64,000 nucleotides of DNA from Rhabditoides inermis (lineage: Eukaryota > Nematoda > Chromadorea > Rhabditida > Rhabditidae), in the NCBI GenBank assembly GCA_963966185.1, contig CAWZYM010000218.1:1-64000 (forward strand), written 5' to 3'. Positions 44,404-57,874 of this stretch are shown in pieces. Below the pieces are notes generated by a model that was not told where the DNA came from, did no database searches, and saw nothing but the letters and a program-made list of their open reading frames with translations. The number at the start of each line of letters is the position of its first letter. Position 1 is the stretch's first letter. Position numbers and translations under genes: made by a program.

Positions 44404-45416
44404 GTGCAGATGCGGTCTGCAATTGAAAAATTGAATCAATGTGTCCACGGTGATATAACACACATTTTACAATAGTAACTCACTGAGATGGGCAAAAATC
44501 AGAAATCAGTACAACAAAAACTTGAAATTTTACGAAAATTCGATTCGCGCGCGCAAAATTCCCTTCAGTCTGAACACTTTTGATTCAAATTTGAAGGAAA
44601 CTGATCAGACAAGAAGGAATATTTAGATCAGCTGTTTTGGGCAATTTTTTGTTTATCAATTTTATAAAATGTATATATGTGTTTCATATTGTGCATATAC
44701 ACCCCACTTTTCTTCCATATGATACAATCAAGTACCAGAAGTATAAATTCGCATTATCTATCTCAGTGAGAGCTCAGATAGATTGATCGTCTTCGTTTCG
44801 CCTTGTTTACGTTTTCTCTTGATGGTGTTTGTTTATATCACTGTGGGTGCGTTGTGATGTGTTTGTGTCTGGCTGTGAGCACGTGTGGTGGGAGTGATAG
44901 AGTGCACGAGTGCGTGGTTTCAGGGGAGCAATATAATGGTGTGTGGTGGCCGCGCGGCAAGGGGAGCCGCCTTCCGATATCGACTCGCGCTGCGCATTCC
45001 CTCCTGAATTCCCCCACCCGAGGTACGCTCTTCCGAATATGCATTCTATGCATCTTCCAATTTGTCCGTTCTTTTGATATGCGCATCGCACCTCGCACCC
45101 CCACAAATTGGCTATTTGTCGTCGCTTCGTCAATTCGTCTGCCAACAACTTTGCTACTGCAGTAAGATGAATATCTATCTGCAGAGAGCTTCTCATGCTC
45201 GTCTATCACCTGTGTGATCAGTGGTGGTGCGTCGCATGTGTTCGTGTTTCCTCTCAGCTAGCCCCGCCCCTCTCATATCCCACCTCCTCTCCTCACTGTT
45301 ACACACCCATCTCGAAACTCGAAACACATACACATTGTTCCGTCCCTCACTCCCGCCGGAAATCAACCCTCACTCACTTGCTCTCAAAACGCAAACGCAT
45401 TCTTCCACTCGCCAGC
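44404..45416. promoter_or_regulatory. Divergent intergenic region between ddb-1 and the SSUH2 homologue
   Basis: About 1 kb separating two divergently transcribed genes, so both promoters are expected here. On the ddb-1 side, TTCAATTTTCAATTGCAG lies 13 bases before the ATG and looks like a trans-splice acceptor. I see no other defined element. Confidence 0.5.
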
Positions 45417-46699
45417 ATGGGGTAAGTCTAAATCGAATTCTATGCGTTTGTCTCCAGGGTGCATGTCCTCTTATTGCATTGCGTTGTTTTGGAATACGTC
45501 GTCGGCGTCTCTGCGAATAGAATCCGAGGCAATCTGATACGCCACGATCTTTTCCAGTGTTGTTTGCTTGCGTGACTCACGAGAAGGTAGGTAGCAGAGG
45601 CTAGTGTCGCCTCAATCTCAATCCCCACTTCTCGCATAATTTACTCCACCAACCATGTTTTCCGTATACATTCCGAATGGTCTCTCCTATGCGTACAAAT
45701 TGTGCTCTCCCCCTTCCTTGAAATTACTTCCAGTGAGATAAACAAACCACCTAACCCAATCTATAATGCATCACTGTAGCTAGTTATTATTTTATGTCAC
45801 AACCACAACGGTAGAATTTTGAATAATGCAGTGAGCGTCGTGGCTAGTCCATGACAAATGCACTACTAGGGAATTAGAAGAAATCGGAAAAATAAGGAAC
45901 AACATGTCTAGCCTGCCTTCCAATGTATGCCTCTAGGGGCCGGTGTCACATGCCCACAACATTTCACGAGATTCCACCGAGCTTCCATTCTGACACGACA
46001 TGCTTGTATAGTGGTGTGTGCTTGTGTCTGTTCTATTCCTGAAATCCTAAAATGCTCTAAAGTTGTCTGAACGCACTCAGTTTTTGCACATGACAATGTG
46101 ACACATTCCTCGCAACTTTCGTTCAATTTCCGATGTTGCTATATTTTTATGACGGCTGCTCTTTCTGTGTTTATGCGACTGGGACTGGCGTCGGTTTTAA
46201 TGAGAACAGAGTGCGAGCGGCTACGAATATACACTCTTTCTCTCACGATCGCCGTTTTATGCCGCATTTTATGCCTCAACAGCTTCTCCTCCTCTCAAAT
46301 CGTGTGCAAACTCTCGCAGCAACAACAACGAGTTTTGTCACAAGTGCTACTATCGACTATGACACACGTGTACATTTACATGCCCGGCAATCAGACAAAA
46401 CATGATTTGTAGGATGTGCATGCGTGTTTAACTTGTCAAAGTCAAGTCAAGTCAAAGGTTTATCCAGAATCGCGTTTCATGAACATAAAGTACAAACTGT
46501 TTAACTTGCACTATTTATAATGTGTATTGTTTCAGTCGCAGTCGACTGATGGCCGACGGCTTCAACGCCCTTCCACCGCCCATTGAGGACACGGAAAAAC
46601 ACAAAAAGGCGTCAGGTGAGGGGTTTGCATTTCTAAGCGCGTATCCACAGGAGTGACGACATTTCGGGGATGATTAGTGGCAGTGTGCATTCCCTGAGG

Positions 46700-46739
<40 letters not shown>

Positions 46740-47168
46740 GGTCAAAGAGTAGGAGAACATGTGCTTGTGCTAGAAATAGCGCTGTTGCGTACGGGAAGAG
46801 AAACTTTAATCATGAGATTATCTCTCGCGGCCACCGACATCCGTATAGGACATCCGTATTATTAGTATAGGATAGGGGAGACAGGCGGAAGCGACAGAAG
46901 AAAAAAAACTCGCACTTGGTTTTCCGTACTTTGAACGTGTGTTTTCTGAACGCGCATCTGTATATTGTATATGCTACGTTCTTCTCGGCATTTTGAGAAT
47001 GAAGAGGCGAGAAGGGGGGGGTGTGAGAGAGAGAGAGAGAGAGAGAGGGTGCTGGCGGCATTTTGTGCGTGGGCCGTGCAACGTGCCACGGACGTGGAAA
47101 GTCGAAGACGCGTCGGCGACATAATGAGGAAATTGTGTCGAGAGAGCGAAGAGGACGGGAGAGAGAGG

Positions 47169-47216
<48 letters not shown>

Positions 47217-47574
47217 GAGAGAGAGAGAGAGAGAGACTGGCGAGAGCAAGTGGTGATTGTATAGAGTAGCTGAATAGAAGTGCACACGCCGTTCGAGCGT
47301 GAACTAGGGGGTTAACGGAGCGATGGGAGCAAGAGAGAGAGATGGAGAAAGTTTGCGCGACAGTTCTGTGAATCAGTAAAGTAGCAGTCATTGTAGCGAT
47401 GCGGTTGCTGGAACAGATCTTGGAAGGTTTGACAGTTTGACCACTTTGATTTGGTAGTTGTACTTTTCTGAACGTCTTCTTTCAGTTGCGACGACTCAGA
47501 AGCGCTACTTTGACGAGTGCCGCCGCATTGGAGAGGAGGAGATTCGAGAGGCACTCCTGAGGTTCGTCCGTTCG

Positions 47575-47634
<60 letters not shown>

Positions 47635-48402
47635 CGAACGTTTTTCTCCACTTCATTTTCGTGATTGCTGGATTAAATGCTCATCTTTGGTCGTTAGGCA
47701 AGGGAAGAAATAGGGGAAAATGAGAGAAGAACACTCCTAAAGCAATTGCCTGTCCTCTACACCTCTTCTGGGTCTTTGGTGCTTGTCACTGTTCAGAGGT
47801 CTTCGAGTGAGGACTATAGAGAATAGAGTTATGTACAAAGTGTTTCGGGCGTTATTGTTTCAGTGTCTAGGTCTCGAAAACTCCGTGAAATGAATCTATT
47901 GTATAGGGAAACTGGGCGAAATCTGTTGTCAGTTAGCGGGAATATGATAGTACATAAGAATAATCTCCATCTGCCAGGAGAAATAAGAACCACAGTAATT
48001 GTAACAAACATAATTTTTTCAAAGCAGCAATTATCGTTCTGCCCTCACCCCAGGCTGTATGAAACATTATTTTTGTGGTCAATCATTTATCTACTATACA
48101 ACAAGTGCATACGGTACACCTAGACCACAAGGGCTAAGCGCTGGGAGACATGTATATATGGAACATTGTTTGAGGGAGGCGAAGAAGCACAAGGCATGGA
48201 AAGCCGCCGCCGTCAAGAAAATGGAGTTCGAGAAGCTCGAGCAGACCAGTTGTCTGCAGGTGAGAGGAGAGAGAGAGGAAGAGAAATGAAACAGTGGCTT
48301 TTATGTTTCACTATTGGTACATTTACTGGAAATCAAGTGGGGCTCAATTCGGCATCTTGATTCATTACTTGATTCTTGAAACGTAAAAGAGAGGGAGGGA
48401 GG

Positions 48403-48444
<42 letters not shown>

Positions 48445-50834
48445 CAGACAGATTGTTTCGCAGTACACCCTGGAATCGTTCACGGAGGCTCGCTCTACAG
48501 TGGAATCGGTGGAGGCGTACACGCTCGGACAGATGCTCGACCACGAGGAGAAGGTATCGATTTATCGATTGTATTGATTGATTTTGATTATCGATTGTTA
48601 TTCTAGGGCATGGGCCGGTTCGACAACCCGTGGGACTACGAGGTGCTGCCGGCTGATATGTTCGTCGATCAGGTGAGAATGGAGTTTGGTGTTTGTGTTT
48701 TGGTCTGTAGTATTGATTTTTATCCGGAATAGAATAGGAAGAAGGCAATTTCTGTTTTCATAATGTTGATATGTACGATTGGTGAAACGTTTACATTTCT
48801 ATACGATGAGTTATTAACGTATGAAATTCGCAAGGAACAAAAGGCGATCGTGAAACATATAAGTAGTGTTATAAACCAAGAATAGTTGCAAGAATAGTTG
48901 AGTTGTGAAACATTTATGTAGTGTTCTATTGTACACGTACCACGAGTAGCACGTGTGTCATGTGTACCTTCTTGACGTGTCTCAACTTATCAACTTCAAC
49001 CAAAGATTACGGTACTTTAATGGACACGAGGGCAGCTGAATTTTTGATATGTTGTAAAGTAGATCAAGAGCTTTCGAATGGTGCCTTCAGATTGTAAATC
49101 TGAGCGGAGGACCCTCCCTCGTGACGTGAGTGTCATGTGTACGGATTGTTGCGTTGCAGACGCGAGTGATGGAGATGGAGATAGAAATCTAGAATCCAGA
49201 ACAGTGTGTATGTCATGTGTATCTTCTCGACGCCTTCTCTTTCCCTTGCAGACGCGAGTCATGGCTATGGAAACCATCACGAAACCATGAATTCGAATAG
49301 TGTCTGTGTGTGTGCCATGTACCTTCTCGACGTGTCTCCTTTTCAGACGCGAGTGCTGGAGATGGCGGGGACATCGCGTCTGAACGCCTGCTCGACGTGT
49401 GACTCGTCCGGCACCAGCCACTGCTTCCACTGCCGCGGCAACGGAACCGACAAGTGCAACTTCTGCCGGTCAGTACATTTGCCTTATGTCCTCGAGTAAA
49501 TAAGGTGTTCGGGAAAAACTTCTGCCGCTCAGTCTCTGCTTGGTCTGTCCTCGAGTAAAGAAGGTGTTCCGCAAAAACGGGTATCTGTGTGTATTTTTTT
49601 ATCATTCTCTGAATTTTCCTTGAGACTTGAGTTTTATCCTTCACCTTCTAAGAAAAGGCCGGAAAACGTGCTCTGAACTTTTTTCGTCATTTCTCATAAT
49701 AATATGTATTGTGTTGTGCAGTGTAGGAAGTGGTATTATATTGAAGTGTTCATTTCCACGGCAAGGGAGAAGTAAATAACGATAAAAAGCAAGCATGAAA
49801 AAATATGTGGATAAACAAGGCTAACCCTAGGCTGACCAGTGCAAGTGGTCAGCTACTCGTATTGGTTACTATAAAGTAGCTACAATAGTAACTATACGTA
49901 CCTATCGTAGTAAAGTAACTATAATAAGTATGTGGGTTGTGTAAGTTGTTAATGTGTGAGTCAGAGTGAGAGGTTCGAAAAAGGGAGGGAAAGTTCCGAG
50001 TGATACATTAGCGTTGCTTCCGCATCCGGAACGCATTGCACTCACTGCCGGTGATATCACCTTTCAATGGTTATTCATAGTGTACCACCTTAATGGATTC
50101 CGATTACCGACAAACCGGGGCTAGCTATCTTTAACATGTTTTTGCTTTCCGACCTCTTATTTTCATTTGATTCAAAGTGCACGACAATAGGATAATAGGA
50201 TTATTCCGAAGAAGGATAATGAATTCATTACCGGGGAGAAAGGGCATGTGACAATAACACTCGTCTACCACAGAGAGGAGACGAAGCTGAACATGCTAAG
50301 CGTTCGTTAGTGTCAGAACAGGCTTTGTGTTGTGACTGTTACGAGTGCTCTTGAAATGTCTGCTCCGTTGTCGAAATGTCTAATTGAATGTGTTTACGAC
50401 ATTTTCGCCGGAGTAGTACTCTGATTTGTTGAAAGGAGCTCTTGAGCCGGGACAGGTGGTTTGTAACGTGACATTTCCAATGTGTGGAATGGTAAAATAG
50501 AATGAGTTTTGTGAGCTTGTGATCCGGAACAAGAACTATGTGTGCCCTTCTCTCCTTCCTATTCAGAGCGGAATTTCTCATGAAATTCCGCGGGGGAATA
50601 ACTGAAACGCGCTGTGATATGTTGATTGATATGCGCGCGGTCCGTGGTTAGTTGATGAGAGAGAGGGAGGGAGAGAGAGAGAGAGAGAAAGGGAAAGAGA
50701 GAGAGAGAGAGAGAGAGAATGAGGGATGACAATCGTATGTGAGCGTTCGTTCTCCACGGCCCGTCTATTCGACATTGAGTGCGACTGGCAGGGCGTGTGA
50801 AAACGAATGTCTCCCGGAAGCGGCATTTGTGTAA

Positions 50835-50879
<45 letters not shown>

Positions 50880-53800
50880 TCCTCTTCCTTGATTCCAGAT
50901 GTGATAGCGTTCCTGATGAACGAGGGGTGTTCTCCTAATCCTCCATGTGAGAGTGAAACAGTGATGTTTGAGTTTTCAGATGACTGGTGGTTGGTAGTGT
51001 TTGACATTTTGATTAATTGGCATGACATGATGTCTGACATGATGTGAGTGTTTGCATTCGATGAGAACGAGAGGAAGAGACAGTTCGAGAGAGAGAGAGA
51101 AAGAGAGAGAAAGAGAGAGAAAGAGATGAGGGAAGGGGGGAATACATAAATGATGCGGGTTGACGTGTAGACGCGACGTTGTTTGGATAGAAACTCACTC
51201 AGGCAATGTATTCATCTGCATTCCAGTGTTGAGTCTGCGGGGTTCTGCTGGGGATGAATTAGTGATATCAAAGATATTAGCAACAAGAACAAGGAAATGG
51301 TGGTGAAAGAATCTTCGTAATATAAATATAAATCATTCATTTATCCAGAATCGATATATCTGAATTTTACAAATTACAACACAATCATGAAGATAGGAAG
51401 CGTACAGTTGTGCCGAAGATGCTAGATAATCGAGATGTCAAGAGGATTATGAAAGATGAAAAAATAGGTTTGCGCACGATTTGTGTGTATGAAGGTGGTA
51501 GTTTGATGGTTTGATTGATCACACATTTTTCTTCCAGGGGCACCGGTATGAAGTCTGGCGTCGCCCATCCGGCAGTCTACACCCACCCCGCTGTGGCTAC
51601 GTTCCCTCATGTGGGTATATGAGATTTGACATTTGATTATTTGATCATCACTATTTGATTCCCTCATGTCAGTAGGCGACCGCGACGAGTTGACAATTTG
51701 ATCATCACTAATCACTATCACTAATCAGCCACCCACGGGCGCATTATGGCGAAAATAGGCGTGAGCTGTCGTTGGAAAATCGCTGGGCTATGGTGTCGTG
51801 CCATACTCTTCGACCCCCTCATGAGTCTCTTGAATGGGGGGCTACCTTTTTTACATGTACTAATCACTATCATTGCTGCCACATGCCCGCTGTAGCGTTC
51901 ATTCAGTGGCAAATTAGTTCAGCCACCTGAAAGTGACCGTCACTATGGGATTAGAAACTGGATGCGTCAAGAGATTATCTCTCGCGTGGTTTCTGAATTT
52001 TAAACTCTACGCTGCTGGGAAATCAAAAAAGTAGTAACGGTGAATTAGGTTATGTGAAAATCAGAAAACAAATTAAATTAGGTTTCGTTACAGTTGCAGT
52101 TCGCTCCTGGAAACAACCCATGTCGAATATTGCAAATTAATTTAGTTTGAGGCGCTGTTCCGGTAGTCCATCGAGGGATTTAGTGGATTTGGGGTGTTGA
52201 ATATGCAAAAATAAGTAGTGTGCTTGAGAGGGGTTAGAAGAGCGCTAAAATTGGGAGAGTTATATTATCAAGTTGTTGTGTTGTGGAAAGAGCGATGACA
52301 TCGGATGATCTTGGAGTCTCTTGGATTATTAGGTTTCGAAATTATAAGTAGGCTTGCGTTAGAATGATATAATATGATTCGGAAATATATCATGAACATG
52401 GTACAATCATGGATTTCGACGATGACTGTTCTTCTTACCCTGTTAGTTTAATAATTATAATAACTAGATGTGTATTGCTGTATTTCCCAGGCGGACCTGT
52501 CCCGCGGCTACTCATCTTCGTCGACAGCCATGATCGGCGGGGCGGGCAGTGTGTACGGGGTGGGCACCCCGATGCACTTCATGAAGAAGACCGGCATACC
52601 ACCGCCCGGCATGGGTGCGTGGATGATCTTTGACAATCAATCTATGGTTATCCGGAATCGTTATACCATCTTTGACATTATTGAAATTGGGAGGGAGGGG
52701 GGTCGAACGAGACACGGCATTATCATTATTGATGATCCATGATCACTAGACTGCGAGGGTGACTGCATGGCCATGGGACAACGTGTGAGAAAATTCATGG
52801 TGTATGGGGGTGTGGGTATAAAATTGAGCAGGAATATCAGCAAGCAAGAGCTTTTTGGGGGCGTGGATGATCTTTGAAATTGTTAAGATCGAATGAATCA
52901 TAAATTACCGATCAACAGTTTGTGTAGCTTTAGTGGCGAGCTGAAACGTGTTTGTGATGGAACTGGTGTTCAAGGTGTGGTCAGTCATCAGTCTCCGAAA
53001 AAAAAACACTGTTTTCGAAGTAGTCGTAAGTGGTAAGAGGCTATTGCTATTCGGAGATTGGAAGGCATTTCGAGATTACATAGTTTGAATAGACTGATCA
53101 CTACTTTACTAGCAACAAGAATCTCTGGATTCACGAAGTTAGACCGAGAATTATTCTTATTTCAGGCACGCACGATCTGTGCTATATGTGTCACGGGAGG
53201 GGAGTGAAGGAGTGTCATCACTGCAAGGGAGGGGGAAAGAAGCCGTGCAATGGTGAGAGGGAGGGGGGAGAGGGAGGGAGAGAGAGAGAGTAGGGAGGGA
53301 GGGAGAGAGGTAGAGAGTATCCTTTTCAGCCTGCAACGGCAGCGGCTCGGTTCGCAGCTTCACCAAGCTCAAGGTCTACTTGTGAGTTTCTGATTTTTAT
53401 TTTATTTATATAAACTTAACGAGAGAAATTGACAATGTGTTTTTTTCCTTTGGTGGCGATTGCAGTGGTATCAGCGCCGTAAGATGTTGCAAATGCCATA
53501 TTCACGACGATTCTGAATGAATGACATGATTTGATCTGAATGTTTTCTTTGATTGCTCATGTTTTTGTGTGACGCGGATATCATTCTGCAATAAATTAAT
53601 TAATTAATGGATTGTTTGCAGTAAAGTGGAGCGTAGTGACTTCTTTCAAGTTTAGGTCAAAGCGACAGAAATGGGTTGACCTATGACAATGTCTGTTGTT
53701 GCAGTAAAGTGGAGCGGAGTGACTTCTTCTCGGACGCGGAGGTGCCGGAGCGTCTGCTGTCTCGGGCAGAGGGCAAGGACATATTCAGCGAGCAGAGGGA

Positions 53801-54518
53801 ACATGTGAGTTGTGAGCTCTGAACACATGTGATAAAATCATAAGATTATGAGATATCTCCAATTGGCATTGTGTTTCCAGCGTCACGATTGAACTGACTG
53901 TGAAACGTGTGAATAGTGCAACTCGCAACTCGCTTCTTTTCTATGAGATATTTAGATAGTTGTTTTATATTATCGAATTAATCTATACTATAATCCACAT
54001 GATTCCAGGTGCTGCCGATCACGTCGTATGAGGTGAAGGAGGTGAACGAGCAGAGTCGGCTGATGTGCGCCCAGCACTGGAACAAGTGCATCGCGCAGGC
54101 AAGGGTCATTCAGGTGGGAGGGTCTGATCACTTACGTTGCGTTTGTTGATCTCGGACTTTGAGAAGTACTGACATAGAGAAGGGGGCTGTATATCTTCTA
54201 CATTTCTACGACCAGGCATATCTTTCAGTGGCTTTTTGTCTGTGAGCTGAGTAATTTTTGCCAATTCCTGATCATCGCGGTCCACTCAAAACAAAATAGT
54301 GAATTGTGTAAACTGTCTGGAATAAGCCGAAGTGTTCGAGACAACAATTATAATGCACTATTTGCAATGGATTATTGCAGCAACGCCACGCGCTGATCGC
54401 CATCCCGATCGTCAAGGTGCACTTCTCTCTCGGCAGCCACAAGGGAGTGTTCTGGGTGTACGGTAATCAACACCTCTGCTACGTGCCCAACTATCCCAGC
54501 AAGTGCACCATACTATAG
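45417..54518 (+). CDS. SSUH2 homologue, zinc-module protein, 400 aa
   Basis: Exons: 45417-45421, 46536-46615, 47486-47561, 48175-48259, 48464-48553, 48607-48672, 49347-49468, 51538-51610, 52491-52614, 53166-53252, 53330-53381, 53705-53804, 54009-54113, 54381-54518. All phases match; 401 codons including TAG. Two DnaJ-like CxxC clusters are seen: CSTCDSSG..CFHCRGNG..CNFCRG (about 149-178) and CYMCHGRG..CHHCKGGG..CNACNGSG (about 246-275). The C-terminal part (KVERSDFFS, LPITSYEV, AIPIVKVHFSLG, KCTIL at the end) matches SSUH2-type proteins, which are linked to dental and skeletal development in vertebrates; the molecular role is unclear. The 5-nt first coding exon is the least certain; translation could instead start at the ATG at 46549 (MADGFNALP) after a trans-splice at 46535. 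Confidence 0.85.
45422..46535. other. SSUH2 intron 1
   Basis: About 1.1 kb with no exon seen. A LINE-tail-like stretch (TTTATCCAGAATCG preceded by GTCAA repeats) lies at about 46438-46470. Confidence 0.5.
46701..46738. repeat. (CT)n microsatellite in an SSUH2 intron
   Basis: Pure CT tract. Confidence 0.95.
47158..47245. repeat. (GA)n microsatellite in an SSUH2 intron
   Basis: GA repeat with AAAGAG interruptions; a second GA tract lies at about 47027-47048. Confidence 0.95.
47577..47632. repeat. (CT)n microsatellite directly after an SSUH2 donor
   Basis: CT repeat beginning about 15 bases after the 5' splice site of exon 47486-47561. Confidence 0.95.
48389..48441. repeat. (GA)n/(GGGA)n microsatellite
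   Basis: Purine repeat in the SSUH2 intron before exon 48464-48553. Confidence 0.95.
49130..49360 (+). repeat. Triplicated splice acceptor and exon start in SSUH2
   Basis: The sequence around the acceptor of exon 49347-49468 occurs three times in tandem about 92-95 bp apart. CAG plus ACGCGAGT starts at 49160, 49252 and 49347. Only the last copy continues into the conserved protein; the first two run into stop codons after 10 and 12 codons. Confidence 0.85.
49469..51537. other. SSUH2 2-kb intron
   Basis: No exon recognised. It contains GA tracts at about 50664-50720, a CT tract at about 50839-50872 and a LINE-tail-like stretch (ATTTATCCAGAATCG) at about 51338-51354. Confidence 0.5.
50664..50720. 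repeat. (GA)n microsatellite
   Basis: Interrupted GA repeat in the SSUH2 2-kb intron. Confidence 0.95.
51611..52490. other. SSUH2 intron, 880 bp
   Basis: Nothing recognisable. Confidence 0.5.
52977..53110. repeat. Hairpin MITE family member (diverged)
   Basis: GTGGTCAGTCATCAGTCTCCG at the left and TAGACTGATCACTACTTTAC at the right flank TTCGAAG-containing sequence. A diverged copy of the 6113-6210 element, in an SSUH2 intron. Confidence 0.45.
53618..53652 (+). pseudogene. Decoy copy of an SSUH2 exon start
   Basis: CAG followed by TAAAGTGGAGCGTAGTGACT duplicates the start of exon 53705-53804 (83 bp downstream). In the reading frame it would give KVERSDFFQV and then a stop. Confidence 0.8.
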
Positions 54519-54954
54519 CAGCACACTGCTCCGCGCAGACTGAACCAACACGACTCTTCACTTTCGCCTACTTTTGTCCATCTCTCTCTTGCCCCAGTGT
54601 TCGATGTTATTCTCTAGTCGGATATTCGATTCTAGTCCCACTGTTTTGTACTATTTTGGAAGTGACCTTTTTTTGTACAGAGGCGATCAAATTACTTCCA
54701 CAGACTGAAAGACGTTTCATTACTTTCTTTGATTATTGAGCGATTCTTGATTTGAATATACCGGAAATATGATTAAATGTGGTTTGATTGGATGTTGTTA
54801 CCAGTGATTGGTACTTTGATACGTTGATAATAAATGATTGTGTGATCAATTCTAGAGTGTCGTGGGTGTGAGTGATACGGTTGTTGTTTCCGACGGATTT
54901 ATCTGCTTTGATCAATAATGTTATTACTTTGATATTACTGGTAAGGCGTTTAGA
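54519..54954. other. Intergenic region SSUH2 to TXNDC15
   Basis: About 435 bp between two plus-strand genes. GCGTTTAG ends one base before the TXNDC15 ATG and is a candidate trans-splice acceptor. The close spacing would permit an operon but does not prove one. Confidence 0.5.
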
Positions 54955-57827
54955 ATGAGGTTATCATGTGCTCTTCTCGTGTCACTCACGCATATGATTG
55001 GAGCGGAAATTAAGGTGAGAAAACTGTTTTAATAGTTATTATATTAATAATGCTAGTTGAAAAATATATAATAGCTCTGGGAAAACTTCATGCGTGAACG
55101 CTGATTAATTTCCTGTATTCCTGTTGTAGCGTTGTAGCTTATTACTCGAGTGGTGTTATTTTTCACGAAAAAAAAATAGAAATTAGAATGTGTCAAAGTA
55201 TATGTTTCGCCTTGGTTTCAAGGATAACGTCAGATTTAATTGGTAATGGAAAAGTGTCTACGAAATCAAAGAATTCTATTCGTTAACATTACTGTTCTTA
55301 TAATGAACAGTAATGTGTGTAATCGTATTCGTTCATCCTGATTCTGTATCGGATATGTGCAAAAAAATTGAATGTAATGTACAGTAAAAAGTCTATCTCA
55401 ATAGTGAGACTGGTAATGTATGATATCCTCAGCTCTCTCCATCCCATGTGTTCTAGCAATGTGCAATATGTCTCATCGATACTCAATAATGATACTAGTA
55501 ATATGATATCCTCATTTCCAGCCTTCTCCCTCCTCCCCTCCTCTCTCCTCTTCTCCCGCCCGCTGTCCGAACCCCTCCGGCCACGACTTCTCCAGGCACA
55601 TACTCGGAGCGACCTGTCCGGTGGAATATGATGAAATGGTGCGTGGGTGTGTGGGCATACGGTATACTGAAATATCTTCATGAGATGGCGAGGACCCCTA
55701 CAAACCACATAGGAAAGCATTTTCAAAACGACTGATTTAAAAGATAGGGTTTTGTTTGAGAGTCTTCTTTTTATTGTTCTCTCTCGCAGTGTGAACGTCC
55801 CGAGCTGTATAACCGGCGCGATCGAGTGCACTGCTCGCATGTAGGTACGTTGATTTATACTATTTTTTTTAAATTCATTATCAGTTGTAATACGCTGCTC
55901 GAAATTAGATCGATCTAAACCCTTATGAAGAATATCCATATTACTCTCCCTCACTTTTTTCACTCTAATGTGTCATTGTGTGCTACTTGATTCGAGATAG
56001 ATTCCGATTCTCTCTCAGACTTCCTCTCTCCCTCCTCCCTCTCTTCCGTCGATGTGATGTCCACCTCGGAGCTGCTCCACTTCACCAAACAGAGGGACTC
56101 GATCGGCCGACCCTGGTGCATGATCACGTCAGTAGACATTTATTGATTTTTGATTATTGATTAGAATTGCAAAATTATTGTTTATTGTGACAGTTGTATT
56201 GATTAGTGACTTGTAGTGCGTGGTGTCATGTAGTGAACTGTGTAGAGTGTGTATTCCAGCATCTTCTACTCTCCCTCCTGTCACTTCTCCGCCCGTGTCT
56301 TCGAATTCATCGACGCCCTTCCTCTCACTATGCAACCGCTCAAGGTATACGGTATAGATTTTACTGTGATACTGTAAAGCTATAATAGTTGGTATTGATT
56401 TATTGATTGTTCAGGTAGTAGCGGTGGACGCTAGCGGCGACGAGTTCAAGAAGTCGGTTTGAATTTCTCTTTTTTTGTTCTGTTTTGAAAAATCATTTTG
56501 GTATTTGATGTTCAACCATATTCTCTATTACTATCACAATCTTCCATGCAGATGTGACTCTTCTGTGTAACGTTTTTTTTTCTGAGAAGTTTCGAAGATA
56601 TATATTTGATTGAACTATTTGTTCGAGCTATTTGAATCTATTTGAATTATTTTTTTTGCACTGTTTGTACTATTGAACTATTTGATTGCAGTTTCCGGTT
56701 CAACTCTCGCTACGGCATCACGGGCACTCCCTCGATTCTACTGTGGAGGAATGGAATGGCGATCGCGCGCCTGGAGACGAGGACCGAGACGTGGGTGGAC
56801 AGGGGCGGGGGTATTCGGGGAGTTGACAAGGCGAAGATGGGTGGGTAATGATTCATTTGTTACATCCATACCATGGGTCTCTCTCCCCCCCCCCCCCCCC
56901 TCCCTCCCTCTCTCTCCCTCTCCCTCTCGTGGACGAGGACTGTAACTGTAACCCATACGTGGGTGGAGGGAGGGATGGATTGAGGAAGTTGGTACGAAGT
57001 GTTTCGAACGAATTACAAGACTTCTCGATGTGTTCGGTAGTGTTCCGAAGGTAATCCGGAAGTTATCTGTGGCTCATTCGAAAGGCGATTCCGAAGTGTT
57101 CCGGAAGTTCGAATGTGTGTTTTGAAGAGACTGACGAAGAAACCTAACAGAACGGATGCAAGCGCGAAATGATTCATTTATCACACGTTCAAAACCGCCA
57201 TATGGATGTTGAGTTGTTTTGCAGCATGGATATAGTGCAACATTGCGGATGAGTTTTTTTTAAATGTGATCTCACAGCGGGGGTGGTACTGGAATAATTT
57301 CAAAGTGCATTGCAAGCTTAATTATTTATTTAGTTGAGATGTGAATGTCAAATTGTGATTTGTCATTAATCATTCCACCATCCACCATGCGATATCTGCA
57401 CGCGTGTGCTTTGATTGTCTACGATTGTGTCAATCATGTATTGTCCTTTTTAAGAGTTTTACATAGGATAATTTGCTAATTAATGGGGCGAGAAGTTGAG
57501 CATGAAAACTCTTTTATAACCAAAACATTTTTTTTCCAGTTGGAATCACTCGTTCACTGGCATTGTGGACTTTGTTCGTAGCTGGACCGATGTCGAATAT
57601 GCCAACATCGATCCTACGGTAGGGATTTGTTTGTTTGTTTGTATATTTGTTGTTGGTTTAGTTTTTAAAATACTTTACTGTTTACAGTCTGTGAACGCGA
57701 CTCACACCCTTACCGTCGACGATTCGACTTCCGAGTGGACTCAGCTCGCAGCGGCTATCGCTACCCTGGCTGCATGTCAGTCTCTCCCTCTCTCCCTCTC
57801 TCCCTCTCTCCCTCTCTCCCTCTCTCC

Positions 57828-57874
<47 letters not shown>

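Noticed and set aside
55298..55963. 221-codon minus-strand frame in the TXNDC15 region
   Set aside because: It overlaps two well-supported plus-strand exons and shows no family resemblance.
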